From: Pseudomonas sp. Bc-h
Lineage (GTDB): Bacteria; Pseudomonadota; Gammaproteobacteria; Pseudomonadales; Pseudomonadaceae
Length of the DNA stretch: 64,000 nt
Reading direction: 5' to 3'
NCBI RefSeq assembly: GCF_002080045.1
Contig: NZ_MUIN01000007.1
Coordinates: forward strand, 214,421 to 278,420
The position numbers and the translations under genes are program-made. Of the stretch, positions 29,280 to 38,157 are shown piece by piece. Position 1 is the first letter of the stretch; every line of letters begins with the position of its first letter. Under the pieces are notes generated by a model that was not told where the DNA came from, made no database searches, and saw only the letters and a list, made by a program, of their open reading frames with translations.

Positions 29280-30316
29280 CGCTGCTCCCTCAACGGCGGT
29301 CGCTCACCGGAGACGATGCGTTGCCACAAGGCTGCCCGACGTTGGTCGTCTTCGACCGGGCGCAACCAGATCAGCCGGCTGGAAGGACTGGCATCCTTGG
29401 GCTCCTGCAGGGTGTTGGACAGGTCCTGGCGCTCGGTCAGTGCCTTGCTGACCTCGGGTTCGAGCATGTAGTTGATCCACAGGTTGGCCAGCGCCGGGTC
29501 CCGGGCCCTTTTGCTCACTGCCCAGCAGTCGAGCCAGGCCAAGGCACCTTCGCGCGGCACCACATAACCGACATCCACCCCGGCATCGCGCAATTGCTTG
29601 AGTTGCTGTCGGCCATAGTTGGCGAAAATCAGCGCCACCGAATGGCTGCGAAACAGCTCGGCGGCCTCTTCCGGCAGCGAGTAGAAGGTCAGGACGTTGC
29701 GCCGCAAGGCGATCAGCTTGTCGGTGACCTGCGGGAAGTCGGCAGCCTTGATCTGAAACGGATCGCCACCCAACGCCAGGCTTGCGATGGAAAAGTTGTG
29801 GTTACCGGTGTTGAACGCCAATACCCGACCTTGAAACCTGGGGTCCCACATGCTCTTGATCGACCCCGGGGGCTGGCTGAATTGCTTGCGATCATAGATC
29901 AGGCCCATGTCCGACCACACGTAAGGAACGGCATAAATCTCGCCGTCGACGACAATGTCGGGGATTCTCGAATAATCCCGAAAGCGCGGCAGCTGGCGTG
30001 CGGTATTGGCGATGTGTTCAGGGTGCAGCGGCTGTAGCAGGCCCTGATTCACGTAGTTGTGGATTTCGGCGGTGTTGGCGGCGATGACATCGAAATCGCC
30101 CCCCCGATTCTCGGCAAGTTTGCTGCGCAGCACTTCATCGCTGCCCACCAGTGTGATCTCGACCTTGACCTTGTAGCGCTTCTGGAAAACCTCCACCAGA
30201 TCGCTGTCGGCATAACCCGGCCACGCCAGCACGCGCAGCGTCTGCTCGGCGCCGCTGGCCTGCATCGATGCGAAAACGGCGCAAAACATGAACCACAGAG
30301 CGCACAGGTATTTCAT
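29276..30316 (-). CDS. PotD/SpuD-like periplasmic binding protein coupled to the diguanylate cyclase
   Basis: 346 residues with a signal peptide (MKYLCALWFMFCAVFA, ending near SGA at residue 23). The mature region has the polyamine-binding protein fold: RVLAWPGYADSDLVEVF at the start, DFDVIAANTAEI, and YAVPYVWSDMGLIYD in the middle. The family normally delivers putrescine or spermidine to an ABC transporter, but here there is no permease or ATPase; instead the stop overlaps (ATGA) a sensor diguanylate cyclase. This suggests signalling rather than transport, as in the Vibrio NspS-MbaA pair. The ATG at 30316 gives a proper signal peptide; a 28-codon upstream extension does not. Confidence 0.9.
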   Translation of the reverse strand: MKYLCALWFMFCAVFASMQASGAEQTLRVLAWPGYADSDLVEVFQKRYKVKVEITLVGSDEVLRSKLAENRGGDFDVIAANTAEIHNYVNQGLLQPLHPEHIANTARQLPRFRDYSRIPDIVVDGEIYAVPYVWSDMGLIYDRKQFSQPPGSIKSMWDPRFQGRVLAFNTGNHNFSIASLALGGDPFQIKAADFPQVTDKLIALRRNVLTFYSLPEEAAELFRSHSVALIFANYGRQQLKQLRDAGVDVGYVVPREGALAWLDCWAVSKRARDPALANLWINYMLEPEVSKALTERQDLSNTLQEPKDASPSSRLIWLRPVEDDQRRAALWQRIVSGERPPLREQR

Positions 30317-30501
30317 GGACGATGCCAGGGGGCGGGGAATGCCGCCACTATACCTATGGCAATGTGCCGGTGCTTGAGAACCTGTTTGCGCAAATGACAC
30401 CTCCGGTCGGAAACGTCAGCGATGCAACCTCCCGGTGGGTCCGAGCCAGAGGACGCTGTCTCGGTTAGAATCGCCGCTCAAGCCATCAAGGAGCGTGGGC
30501 A

Positions 30502-30861
30502 ATGCAGATTTCCGCTGCCATACCATTGATTCGAATGTTTTCCGAAGAAAAAGCCAGGGAGTTTTACCTCGACTTTCTGGGGTTCAGCGTCGATTGGGAG
30601 CATCGTTTCGGCGACAACTTTCCGCTGTACCTTCAGGCTCGCCGGGGGGATTTGATCATTCACCTCACGGGTCATCATGGCGACGCGACGCCCGGCTCGA
30701 CGTTGTTCGTGCCGATTGTGGGGATTGTGCAGCTGCATGAGGAGTTGAATGCCAAGGATTATGCCTACGCCAAACCGGGAATTCAGGAGATGGATTGGGG
30801 CAAGGTGATGGAGATTGCAGATCCCTTCGGGAACCGGATCCGGTTTTGTGAGCAGGTTTAG
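30502..30861 (+). CDS. VOC/glyoxalase-superfamily protein (BLMA-like)
   Basis: 119 residues. IPLIRMFSEEKAREFYLDFLGFSVDWEHRF is the typical first beta-alpha-beta of bleomycin-resistance/glyoxalase proteins, and EIADPFGNRIRF the last, with the conserved H and E. A GGAG precedes the ATG. It is a single gene, divergent from the binding protein-cyclase operon across 185 bases. Its substrate is unknown; bleomycin-type sequestration is a family resemblance only. Confidence 0.85.
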   Translation: MQISAAIPLIRMFSEEKAREFYLDFLGFSVDWEHRFGDNFPLYLQARRGDLIIHLTGHHGDATPGSTLFVPIVGIVQLHEELNAKDYAYAKPGIQEMDWGKVMEIADPFGNRIRFCEQV

Positions 30862-30887
30862 CGGTGTATGGCAGGAATATTGGTGTC

Positions 30888-30931
30888 GCCTGATATGACG
30901 GGCGCTTAAGAGCAAGATCAAAACCGAACAC
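30888..30931. repeat. Partial copy of repeat B
   Basis: Closely resembles the right half of element B (15313-15355) in the same orientation, sharing the GCGCTTA-AGCAAGATCAAAA core. It lies in the short gap before the MscS channel gene. Together with 15286-15350 and 15544-15608 it shows that element B is dispersed. Confidence 0.65.
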
Positions 30932-30999
30932 AGTTTTCGCATCCTGGCGCGATCCCTGTGCTAGCGTTTGAAAGCCGCCCCCCTTATGCGAGCTCCGCC

Positions 31000-31848
31000 A
31001 TGGACGAAACCATCGTTAATCTCACCACCGAGAAGTTCAACGCGCTCCTGGCAGTAGTGCAGCTGTACGGTGCTGCTTTTGCAGTCAAAATCCTCTCCGC
31101 AATCGCCTTCTGGATCGTCGGCCGCTGGCTGATCGGTTTTGCCGTCAGCATGGTCCAGAAAGCGTTAGGCAAACAAAAGGTCGACCCGACCGTTCTGCGT
31201 TACGTCGGCTCGGCCATCACCGTGACACTCAATATCATCCTGGTCATCGGCATCCTCGGCTACCTCGGGATGCAGACCACCACCTTCGCCGCCCTCCTCG
31301 CCGCCGTCGGGCTGGCCATCGGCATGGCCTGGTCCGGGTTGCTGGCAAACCTGGCAGCCGGCGCCTTCATCATCGTGCTACGACCGTTCAAGGTCGGCGA
31401 TTTCATCTGCGCCGGTGGCGTCACCGGCACGGTCACGGAAATCGGCCTGTTCGCCACCGCCATCAACACCCCCGACAACGTGCTCACCCTGGTGGGCAAC
31501 AACAAGATCTTCAGCGACAACATCCAGAACTTCACTCACAACCCGTTCCGCCGCGTCGAACTCAAGGCGCAGTTGTCGGGGAGTGCGGACTGGAAAGCGG
31601 CAGCAGCTTTACTCAAGGAGAAGATCGCAGCCCTGCCCAACGTCCTCGCCGATCCGCCGGTCGATGTCGAAATTCTGGACTTCAATCTGGTCGGCCCGGT
31701 GCTGGCGGTGCGTCCTTACTGCCATAACGAGCATTACTGGCAGGTGTATTTCGACACCAACCGCACGATCAAGGACGCCCTCGGCGAAGCAGGCTTCCCG
31801 GCACCGATGCCGTCGCAGACGGTCATCCTGCAGCAGGCTGGGACGTAA
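31000..31848 (+). CDS. MscS-family small-conductance mechanosensitive channel
   Basis: 282 residues, the size of E. coli MscS. Three N-terminal membrane segments, with TM3 being the glycine-alanine-rich pore helix (AALLAAVGLAIGMAWSGLLANLAAG), are followed by the beta domain (RPFKVGDFI..GGVTGTVTEIG) and the alpha-beta cage domain. It releases osmolytes during osmotic downshock. The ATG at 31000 gives the standard N-terminus; the next gene converges and a large hairpin lies between them. Confidence 0.93.
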   Translation: MDETIVNLTTEKFNALLAVVQLYGAAFAVKILSAIAFWIVGRWLIGFAVSMVQKALGKQKVDPTVLRYVGSAITVTLNIILVIGILGYLGMQTTTFAALLAAVGLAIGMAWSGLLANLAAGAFIIVLRPFKVGDFICAGGVTGTVTEIGLFATAINTPDNVLTLVGNNKIFSDNIQNFTHNPFRRVELKAQLSGSADWKAAAALLKEKIAALPNVLADPPVDVEILDFNLVGPVLAVRPYCHNEHYWQVYFDTNRTIKDALGEAGFPAPMPSQTVILQQAGT

Positions 31849-31855
31849 GCCAGCT

Positions 31856-31892
31856 GTCCGGGCCAAAACCGGCCACGGTTTTCGGCCCGGAC
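31856..31892. terminator. Large hairpin at convergent gene ends
   Basis: A 15-bp stem, GTCCGGGCCAAAACC with GGTTTT(C)GGCCCGGAC, one bulged C, loop GGCCAC. It starts eight bases after the mscS-like stop and ends at the stop of the ydeP-like relic. The stem carries its own A/T block but there is no external T-run, so termination is likely but not certain. Confidence 0.55.
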
Positions 31893-33921
31893 TAAACCAC
31901 CTGATCCTTTCGCGGCAATGCGTGCGCTTGCGCTTGTTTGTCCGGGAATGTCGGGTGAAGCGTGACGGGAACGGATTTGGCCGCCGGTACCTTGCTGCGC
32001 TCAGCGTGATGCCAGAGCGGGACCAGCGGATTGCATTCCGGGTAGTAGGCCGCCGCGCACCCTTCGGGAATGTCGTAGGCGATGATCTGCAGCGGCCCGA
32101 CCTCGCGCCGAACTTCAGGCTCTATGGCCGTGCGCAGCGTCACCCAGTCACCCGCGGCAAAACCCAGGCGCACCATGTCATTGCGGTTCATGAAGACCAC
32201 GCTGCGGGTACCGTGAACACCGCGAAAACGGTCGTTGTAACCGTACACCGTGGTGTTGAACTGGTCGTTGCTGCGCAGCGTCATCAACTGTATGACATCG
32301 TGCGCACCGTGGCCGGGGGAGACGTCGTCATCTTCATCGAGGGTGCGAGGCGCAATGAACCGCGCCTTGCCGGTCTCGGTCTTCCACTGCCGCTGCGCCG
32401 CTGGTAGCGGGCGGTGAAATCCGCCCGGCTCCCACATGCGCGTTTCCATGTCGTGAAAGATCTCGGGATACACCTGAGCGATAGACGCGCGAATCAACGC
32501 ATAGTCTCGACGCCACGCCTCCCACGGAACACCTTCGTTTCCGTCCAGCGTCGCTTGGGCAATGCCTGCGATGATGGCGGTTTCCGAGCGCAGTTGATCG
32601 CTGGCAGGATCCGCCCTTCCTTGCCAGCCGCGAATGCATCCGGTGCTGTCCTCGGTGCTGTAGACCTGTTCGACACCGTCCTGGCGATCCATCTCGATAC
32701 GCCCCAGACACGGCAACAACCAGGCGTGCTTGCCCGGCAGCAGATGACTGCGGTTGAGCTTGGTGGCGATCTGGACGTTCAGCGTCAGCCCGGCCCACGC
32801 TGGCTCCATTCGATCGGTGTCGGGGATCGCCCGAAGAAAGTTGCCGCCCAGGGCGATGAAGCCTTTGACGCTCCCGTCCAGCATGCCCTCGCAGGTGTCA
32901 ACGGTTGCAAGGCCCTTGCGCTCGGGGACCTTGAAACCGAAGAGCGACTCGATCTTGTCCTTGGGGACCTTGGCCTGATCGAGCACTTTACCAGTCTGAT
33001 GCTCGCAAGCCGTGCGCTCCATGACCAGCAGCGCCTTGATCATCCCCATCACCGCTGCCGTGTCTCCACCTATCGCGACCTGATGGTATTGGGTGCTGAT
33101 TACCGTCGACTCGGGCCCGACCATTTCCCGAGGGGATTGCGGGTTGACGAAGCGTTCCAGCCCGCGCTCGCGGATCGGGTTGAAGGTGATAATCGGGACG
33201 TTGCGCTTGCGCGCTTCCTGCAAGGGATGAAGCATGCGCGGGCTGTTGCTGCCGACGTTCTGGCCAAAGAAAAAGATGCAATCGGTGTGTTCGAAATCCG
33301 CCAGCGTGACGGTGCCGACCGGCACGCCGATACTCTCCTGAAGGCCGACCGAGGTGCTTTCGTGGCACATGTTCGAGCTGTCCGGCAGGTTATTAGTGCC
33401 GTAGGCGCGAGCGAACAGTTGATACATGAACGAGGTTTCGAGCGAGGCGCGGCCTGAGGCATAGAACACCACTTCATCAGCGCTCAACTGCCGCAGTTGG
33501 TCCCAATGTCGAGGTACGCTTGCTCCCAAGTGGTCTGGCGATAGCGGTCGCTGTTCGCGTCGTAGCGCAGAGGGTGCGTCAGCCGCCCGTGCTGCTCCAA
33601 CGCGTAGTCACTCCAGTCCCGAAGTTCGGTCAGCGAATGCTCCTCGAAAAATGCCGGCGATGTCCTGGAAGACGTCAGCTCCCAGGCGGTGGCCTTCGCA
33701 CCGTTCTCACAGAACTCCAGCGCATGAGGGTTGCCCGGTTTCGCCCAGGCACAACTGACGCACGCGAACCCCTTGGGCTTGTTCTGCCTCATCAACGCGA
33801 GCGGCGTGCTGAACAGCGCTTGCTCGCGCCAGAGCATGTTCATCACGGCATGCGCCGACCCCCATCCACCGGACGCGGAGCGATAAGGGTGGTAATGCGC
33901 AGCGGGGTGAATGAGCGACAT
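31892..33921 (-). pseudogene. YdeP/FdhF-like molybdopterin oxidoreductase gene, frameshifted and internally deleted
   Basis: The N-terminal part (from ATG 33921, with AAGGA before it) reads through FACVSCAWAKP and RYRQTTWEQAYLDIG, then hits a stop at 33484. The next frame continues exactly with DQLRQLSADEVVFYASGRAS to the normal end, so one base is missing at about 33509 in a run of Gs. In addition, after KALLVMERTACEHQTGKVLDQ the sequence jumps to KVPKDKIESLFGF, skipping the usual conserved block of about 100-130 residues that includes the TQHRHG-type bis-MGD segment. The product would be an acid-stress-linked formate-dehydrogenase-like enzyme if repaired; it is very likely inactive. Confidence 0.85.
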
Positions 33922-34057
33922 GGGAAATCCTTCGTCTGGGAGGTCGGGGACAACGGGCCTCATGCTGCTGACTGCGCCTGATCCTGCCTCGTTCAGACCA
34001 GCACTCGCCCACGACGACAGACGGCCATCAGGGTGCGAGCACCGGTCACGAAGCTGA

Positions 34058-34915
34058 TCAGAGGATCGGCTTGCCGCCTGTAACGCCATAGCGTGAACCG
34101 GAGATGTAGCTGCCCTCATCAGAGGCCAGCAGCACGTAAATCGGCGCGACTTCCACAGGCTGCCCCGGCCGGCCAAGAGGCGTCTGCGAGCCGAAGTTCT
34201 TCACCTCGTCTTCCGGCATGGTCGACACAATCAACGGCGTCCAGATCGGGCCCGGTGCCACGCTGTTCACCCGTATCCCCCGCTCGCCCAGCAGTTGCGC
34301 CAGGCCTGCGGTGAAGTTGGCAATCGCACCCTTGGTGGTCGCGTACGCCAGCAGGGTGGGTTTGGGCGCATCGGAATTGACCGAACTGGTGTTGATGATC
34401 GAGCTACCACGCGCCATCGACGGCAATGCCGCCTTGCAGATCCGGAACATGGCGGTAACGTTGATATCGAACGTCTTGACCCATTCTTCATCGGGAATTT
34501 CTTCCAGCGTCTCGTGGGTCATCTGGAACGCTGCGTTGTTGACCAGCACATCGATGCGCCCGAACTTCGCGACGGTGTCGTTGACGATCGCCACGCAATG
34601 CGCCTTGTCGGCCAGATCGCCGGGCAACAGCAGGCACTGCCTGCCCGCCTCTTCCACCCAGCGCGCTGTCTCTTTTGCGTCCTCGTGCTCGTCCAGATAG
34701 GAGATCGCGACGTCGGCGCCCTCCCGAGCAAAAGCGATGGCCACTGCCCGGCCAATGCCGCTGTCGGCGCCGGTGATCAAGGCAATTTTGCCGGCCATCC
34801 TGCCCGAGCCCTTGTAGCTCGTCTCACCGCAATCGGGATAAGGATTCATCCGGCCCTGATCGCCGGGGACTGGCTGCTGTTGGGGCTCGAACGGCGGCGT
34901 TGGATAGTCGCTCAT
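34058..34915 (-). CDS. Short-chain dehydrogenase/reductase (YghA/stress-type)
   Basis: 285 residues. An N-terminal proline/glutamine-rich extension (PPFEPQQQPVPGDQG) precedes the SDR domain with TGADSGIGRAVA for the cofactor, NNAAF, and a catalytic YATTKGA (Y-x3-K). This N-terminal tail is typical of the YghA/GsiB-associated oxidoreductases common near stress genes. AGGAG precedes the ATG at 34915 by good distance; an upstream extension of the frame is not supported. It is followed at 137 bases by the broken ydeP gene on the same strand. Confidence 0.92.
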   Translation of the reverse strand: MSDYPTPPFEPQQQPVPGDQGRMNPYPDCGETSYKGSGRMAGKIALITGADSGIGRAVAIAFAREGADVAISYLDEHEDAKETARWVEEAGRQCLLLPGDLADKAHCVAIVNDTVAKFGRIDVLVNNAAFQMTHETLEEIPDEEWVKTFDINVTAMFRICKAALPSMARGSSIINTSSVNSDAPKPTLLAYATTKGAIANFTAGLAQLLGERGIRVNSVAPGPIWTPLIVSTMPEDEVKNFGSQTPLGRPGQPVEVAPIYVLLASDEGSYISGSRYGVTGGKPIL

Positions 34916-35154
34916 GTCTGGTCTCCTGATGGTCTGAATGGCAAATGACTCAATCTGAGGAGTGGACTCTGCCCGCTTCGACGGAGTTCGCACTATTTGC
35001 GCCGCAGGCTCTGGAAGGCATGACGTCGAAGCCACAGGGCCGACCACATGGCCGAAAAGCTGAACCATCGAAAACACCCTCAGTCGACATTTTCAAGCCG
35101 TCCCCAAGGACGTAGCCCAAAGCAGTACTCGTCCAACAATAAGGAATGTTCGAT

Positions 35155-35685
35155 ATGGCCAATTACTTGCGAAATTGCGTGCACGTCGGTGCGCTGGCAG
35201 CTGTGCTTTCTCTGGGATGCGGCAGCGCATTCGCAGCTCAGGATCCGGATGACTTCGTTGACGATGCGTCCGCCAAAGGGGTTGCGGAAGTGGAAGCGGG
35301 CAAACTCGCCCAGGAAAAAGGCGTCGCTGCGGATGTGAAGTCGTTTGCGAAGATGATGGTCTCAGACCACACCGCGGCCAACGACAAGCTCAAGGCTATT
35401 GCCCAGCAGAAGAAGCTTGAGGTCTCAAGCTACCCGCAGCTCATGGACAAGGCCAAGGCAATGATTCTTGAACTGCGCAGCGCCAAATCGTTCGATCAGG
35501 CCTATGCCAATAACCAGGTCAAGGCTCACGAAGCGACCATCGCGCTGTTCGAGGAAGAAGCCGCCAACGGCAAGGACGCGGACCTGAAAAAGTTCGCTTC
35601 AGATACCCTTCCAAAGCTGAAACATCACTTGGACGAGGCGAAGAAACTGGCCGCAGCACACGGTGGTGACGCTGCCAAAGAGTGA
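35155..35685 (+). CDS. DUF4142 periplasmic protein
   Basis: 176 residues from the ATG at 35155, which sits nine bases after AAGGA; an ATG at 35146 directly abuts that site and is less likely. A signal peptide ends at SAFAAQ (about residue 28). The mature region is an all-alpha four-helix domain with VDDASAKGVAEVEAGKLAQEKG and FAKMMVSDHTAANDKL, matching DUF4142 (ferritin-like, function unknown, often in stress regions). It lies 63 bases before the cyo relic and divergent from the SDR gene. Confidence 0.92.
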   Translation: MANYLRNCVHVGALAAVLSLGCGSAFAAQDPDDFVDDASAKGVAEVEAGKLAQEKGVAADVKSFAKMMVSDHTAANDKLKAIAQQKKLEVSSYPQLMDKAKAMILELRSAKSFDQAYANNQVKAHEATIALFEEEAANGKDADLKKFASDTLPKLKHHLDEAKKLAAAHGGDAAKE

Positions 35686-35748
35686 TCGGCAACCGAGTTG
35701 AACGCTGGATGCTCGCCCATGCCGACTCCACTGCCAGATAGCACAACC

Positions 35749-36624
35749 ATGCGAGCGCCCCTGGTCGGGGCGCTCGCTGTTTGCGTCAGCGGGTGCTCGC
35801 CGGTGGGCTTTGGTTTCCTGCACCCGGCGGGTCCCGTCGCCAGCGCCCAGCGCGAGCTGTTTTTCTGGATAGTGGGCCTGTCTTTAGTGGTTGTGCTTCC
35901 GGTTCTGCTACTGACGCCTGTGCTGCTTTGGCGATATCGCTATGGGCAGCGCCAGGCTGCGTACCGGCCACGCTGGGAGTTTTCCCTGCCGCTGGAAACC
36001 CTCAGTTGGGGCGTGCCGGTGCTGGTGGTGGTTCTGCTCGGCGTCTTGACCTGGGAACGGACTCGCCAGCTCGACCCTTATCGGCCGTTACCCGGCCCTG
36101 CGCCGGCGTTTGAGGTTCAGGCCATCGCACTGGACTGGAAATGGCTGTTCATCTACCCCCAGCAAGGCGTCGCAACGGTCAACGAACTGGTCATCCCGAG
36201 CGGTCGAAGCGTGCATCTGAGCATGACCAGCGCAACGGTGATGCAGTCGTTGATGATCCCGCGTCTGGCCGGGCAGATGTACGCCATGGCCGGGATGCAA
36301 ACTGAACAGTATCTCCAGGCTGATGCCCCTGGAGAGTTCGCCGGTCGCAATACTCAGTTCAACGGTTTCGGTTTTTAGGAGCAAAACTTCAAGACCCGCG
36401 CACTCGAGCCTCAAGGGTTCGAGCAATGGCTGGAAGAAACCCGGCAAGCCCAGGCGACGCTGAATTGCACCAGCGATCTACAACTGAGCCAGACCCGGTC
36501 GCTGGCTCCCCCTTCTCGCTACAGCAGCCTCCAGCCGGGCTTGTTCGACTGGGTAATGCATTCGTTTCATGGCGCTTCCAGCCGGGCTTGCGAGGCGCCC
36601 GGTCTGGAGAATCCCCATGAATGA
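35749..36624 (+). pseudogene. cyoA: cyoA relic (cytochrome bo3 oxidase subunit II) with an internal stop
   Basis: From the ATG at 35749 the frame encodes a lipoprotein-type signal (CVSGCS), the two membrane helices of subunit II (FFWIVGLSLVVVLPVLLLTPV and ETLSWGVPVLVVVLLGVL), and DWKWLFIYPQQGVATVNE and MIPRLAGQMYAMAGMQTEQYL of the cupredoxin domain. A TAG at 36376-36378 interrupts it just after FNGFGF; beyond it the same frame continues with recognisable CyoA sequence (QNFKTRAL, WLEETRQAQ, PSRYSSLQPGLFDWVM) to 36624. A single nonsense mutation explains this. The start could alternatively be an ATG at 35719. Confidence 0.85.
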
Positions 36625-36905
36625 GTCGGGCGCGGTCTGGTCCTCTCTGCTCGGCAGGCTCGACCTCAACGCCCTGCCGCTGTACAGCAAGGTTGCGACC
36701 GCCGCAGCGTCACTGGTGCTGCTGGTAATCATCGCTGCGCTGATCCTGATCACCGTCAAGCGCTGGTGGCCGTACCTGTGGCGGGAATGGTTTACCAGCC
36801 TGGACCATAAGCGCATCGGCATCATGTACGTGGCGTTGTCGCTGATCATGCTGATGCGCGGCATCATCGAGGCCGTGATGATGCGGACCCAGCAAGCACT
36901 CGCGG
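36617..36905 (+). pseudogene. cyoB: cyoB relic, N-terminal fragment
   Basis: The ATG at 36617 overlaps the end of the cyoA frame. About 95 codons match the N-terminus of cytochrome bo3 subunit I, including DLNALPLYSKVATAAA, WFTSLDHKRIGIMYVALSLIMLMRG and MMRTQQALA. Right after QQALA the homology stops at a junction near 36905 and unrelated codons run to a stop at 36979. All the haem and copper histidines of subunit I lie beyond this point, so no functional oxidase can form. Confidence 0.85.
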
Positions 36906-37127
36906 TCAACTCAGCATCAGGAACATCGCTGAATAGAGGATCGGCACCGAGAACCGCACTCGTCCGCGGAACACAGTGAGCATCCAGTCGTAGATCTTCA
37001 CTCCGGTGGGAATGCCAATGAGCATGGTCGCGATGCCGAACGCGGCATTGACGCCCGCGCTCTGGCCCATGGTGAAGAAGTGATGCAGCCATACCGTGAA
37101 CGACAACACCGTGATGGCCAACAACTT
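36906..37127 (-). pseudogene. cyoB: cyoB internal fragment in inverted orientation
   Basis: On the minus strand this stretch reads [44 protein letters not shown] and [17 protein letters not shown], which is the CyoB region around helices VII-VIII containing the two adjacent histidines that bind CuB. It lies head-to-head with the N-terminal fragment and is followed by the cyoC start on the plus strand. So an internal segment of about 74 codons has been inverted and most of the rest of cyoB deleted. The codons upstream of the fragment (37128-37198) show no clear CyoB match. Confidence 0.82.
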
Positions 37128-37198
37128 CGAGGCGCAGCCGCCGTCGCCCGGGACGAGGAGGACAGCGGCCTTAACGCTGGCCTGGCGCAGGTGAGAAC

Positions 37199-37825
37199 AT
37201 GAGCAGCAGCACGCCGACCATTCCAGTGCCGATGAATCCCGACCACGTGATCGACAAGCAACGTGAAGAGCAGCCAAGACTCTTGGGGTTCTGGGTGTTC
37301 CTGATGAGCGACGCGCTGATCTTCGCGCTGCTGTTCGCCGTCTACGCCACGATGATCCACGCCACTGACGGCGGCCCTACCGGCAAACAGCTGTTCAACC
37401 TCAAGGCGAGCCTGATCGAAACCCTGCTGTTGCTGGTCAGCAGTTTTACCTTCGGCATGGCCTCGCTGAACGTGATGTATCGTCCGCAGCGGCTTCGGCT
37501 GCTGGTCGGCTGGCTAGGGGTAACACTGGCGCTGGGGCTGGCCTTCCTCGCCATGGAGCTCAACGACTTCCGCCTGCTGATTGCCCAAGGCGCGAGCGCA
37601 CAACGCAGCGGGTTTCTGTCGGCTTTTTACGCGCTGGTGTCCACCCATGGCCTGCATGTCACGGCGGGTTGTGTGTGGCTGTTGCTGATGTTGGTACAAC
37701 TGAAGGTGTTCGGTCTGGATGCCAGGGTCAGACTGCGCCTGAAGTGTCTGGCCCTGTTCTGGCACTTCCTCGACGTTATCTGGGTCGCAATCTACGGAAT
37801 CGTCTATTTGCAGGGGTTGATCTGA
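37199..37825 (+). CDS. cyoC: Cytochrome bo3 ubiquinol oxidase subunit III (CyoC), intact in a broken operon
   Basis: 208 residues with five membrane segments, the CyoC length. [37 protein letters not shown] and the [16 protein letters not shown] block (with the conserved histidine pair) are all typical, as is the C-terminal [20 protein letters not shown]. The gene itself looks undamaged, but cyoA has a stop, cyoB is destroyed and cyoD is frameshifted, so it is an orphan. It overlaps cyoD by one base (TGATG). Confidence 0.92.
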   Translation: MSSSTPTIPVPMNPDHVIDKQREEQPRLLGFWVFLMSDALIFALLFAVYATMIHATDGGPTGKQLFNLKASLIETLLLLVSSFTFGMASLNVMYRPQRLRLLVGWLGVTLALGLAFLAMELNDFRLLIAQGASAQRSGFLSAFYALVSTHGLHVTAGCVWLLLMLVQLKVFGLDARVRLRLKCLALFWHFLDVIWVAIYGIVYLQGLI

Positions 37826-38135
37826 TGGACAGGCAAGCAGGTTATCGCCAGGAACTGAGGCGCTATCGCGCGGGGCTGTTGCTGGCGATCATCCTGACCG
37901 CCGTCCCGACCGTTCTGGTGCGCTGGGGTGGTTTTTCTGCGTCTGCAACGCTGATGTGGGTTTTGGCTCTGGTGCTCATACAGATTGCCGTTCACCTGTA
38001 CTGCTTTCTCCACATCGACACCCAACGCTCCAGCCGTGATGAACTCGGGTTGATCCTGTTTACTGCCGTGATTGTGCTGCTGATGGTGGGCGCACGCTGC
38101 TGGTGTTTATCGACCAGATGCAGAGGATGGGCTGA
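37825..38135 (+). pseudogene. cyoD: cyoD relic (subunit IV), frameshifted near its 3' end
   Basis: The first 90 codons read as normal CyoD (QELRRYRAGLLLAIILTAVPTVLVRWGG, AVHLYCFLHIDTQRSSRDELGLILFTAVIVLLMVG). After LLMVG one base is missing at about 38093: inserting it restores GTLLVFIDQMQRMG and a TGA at 38133-38135, the expected subunit IV end. As written, the frame runs on to 38193, into the 3' end of the convergent FMN reductase gene. No cyoE follows. Confidence 0.8.
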
Positions 38136-38157
38136 CCTGCGATTCTCGCGAAAACAG

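Noticed and set aside
27624..29471. A 615-codon plus-strand open frame over the diguanylate cyclase
   Set aside because: No start signal or family look, and it is antisense to an intact GGDEF gene.
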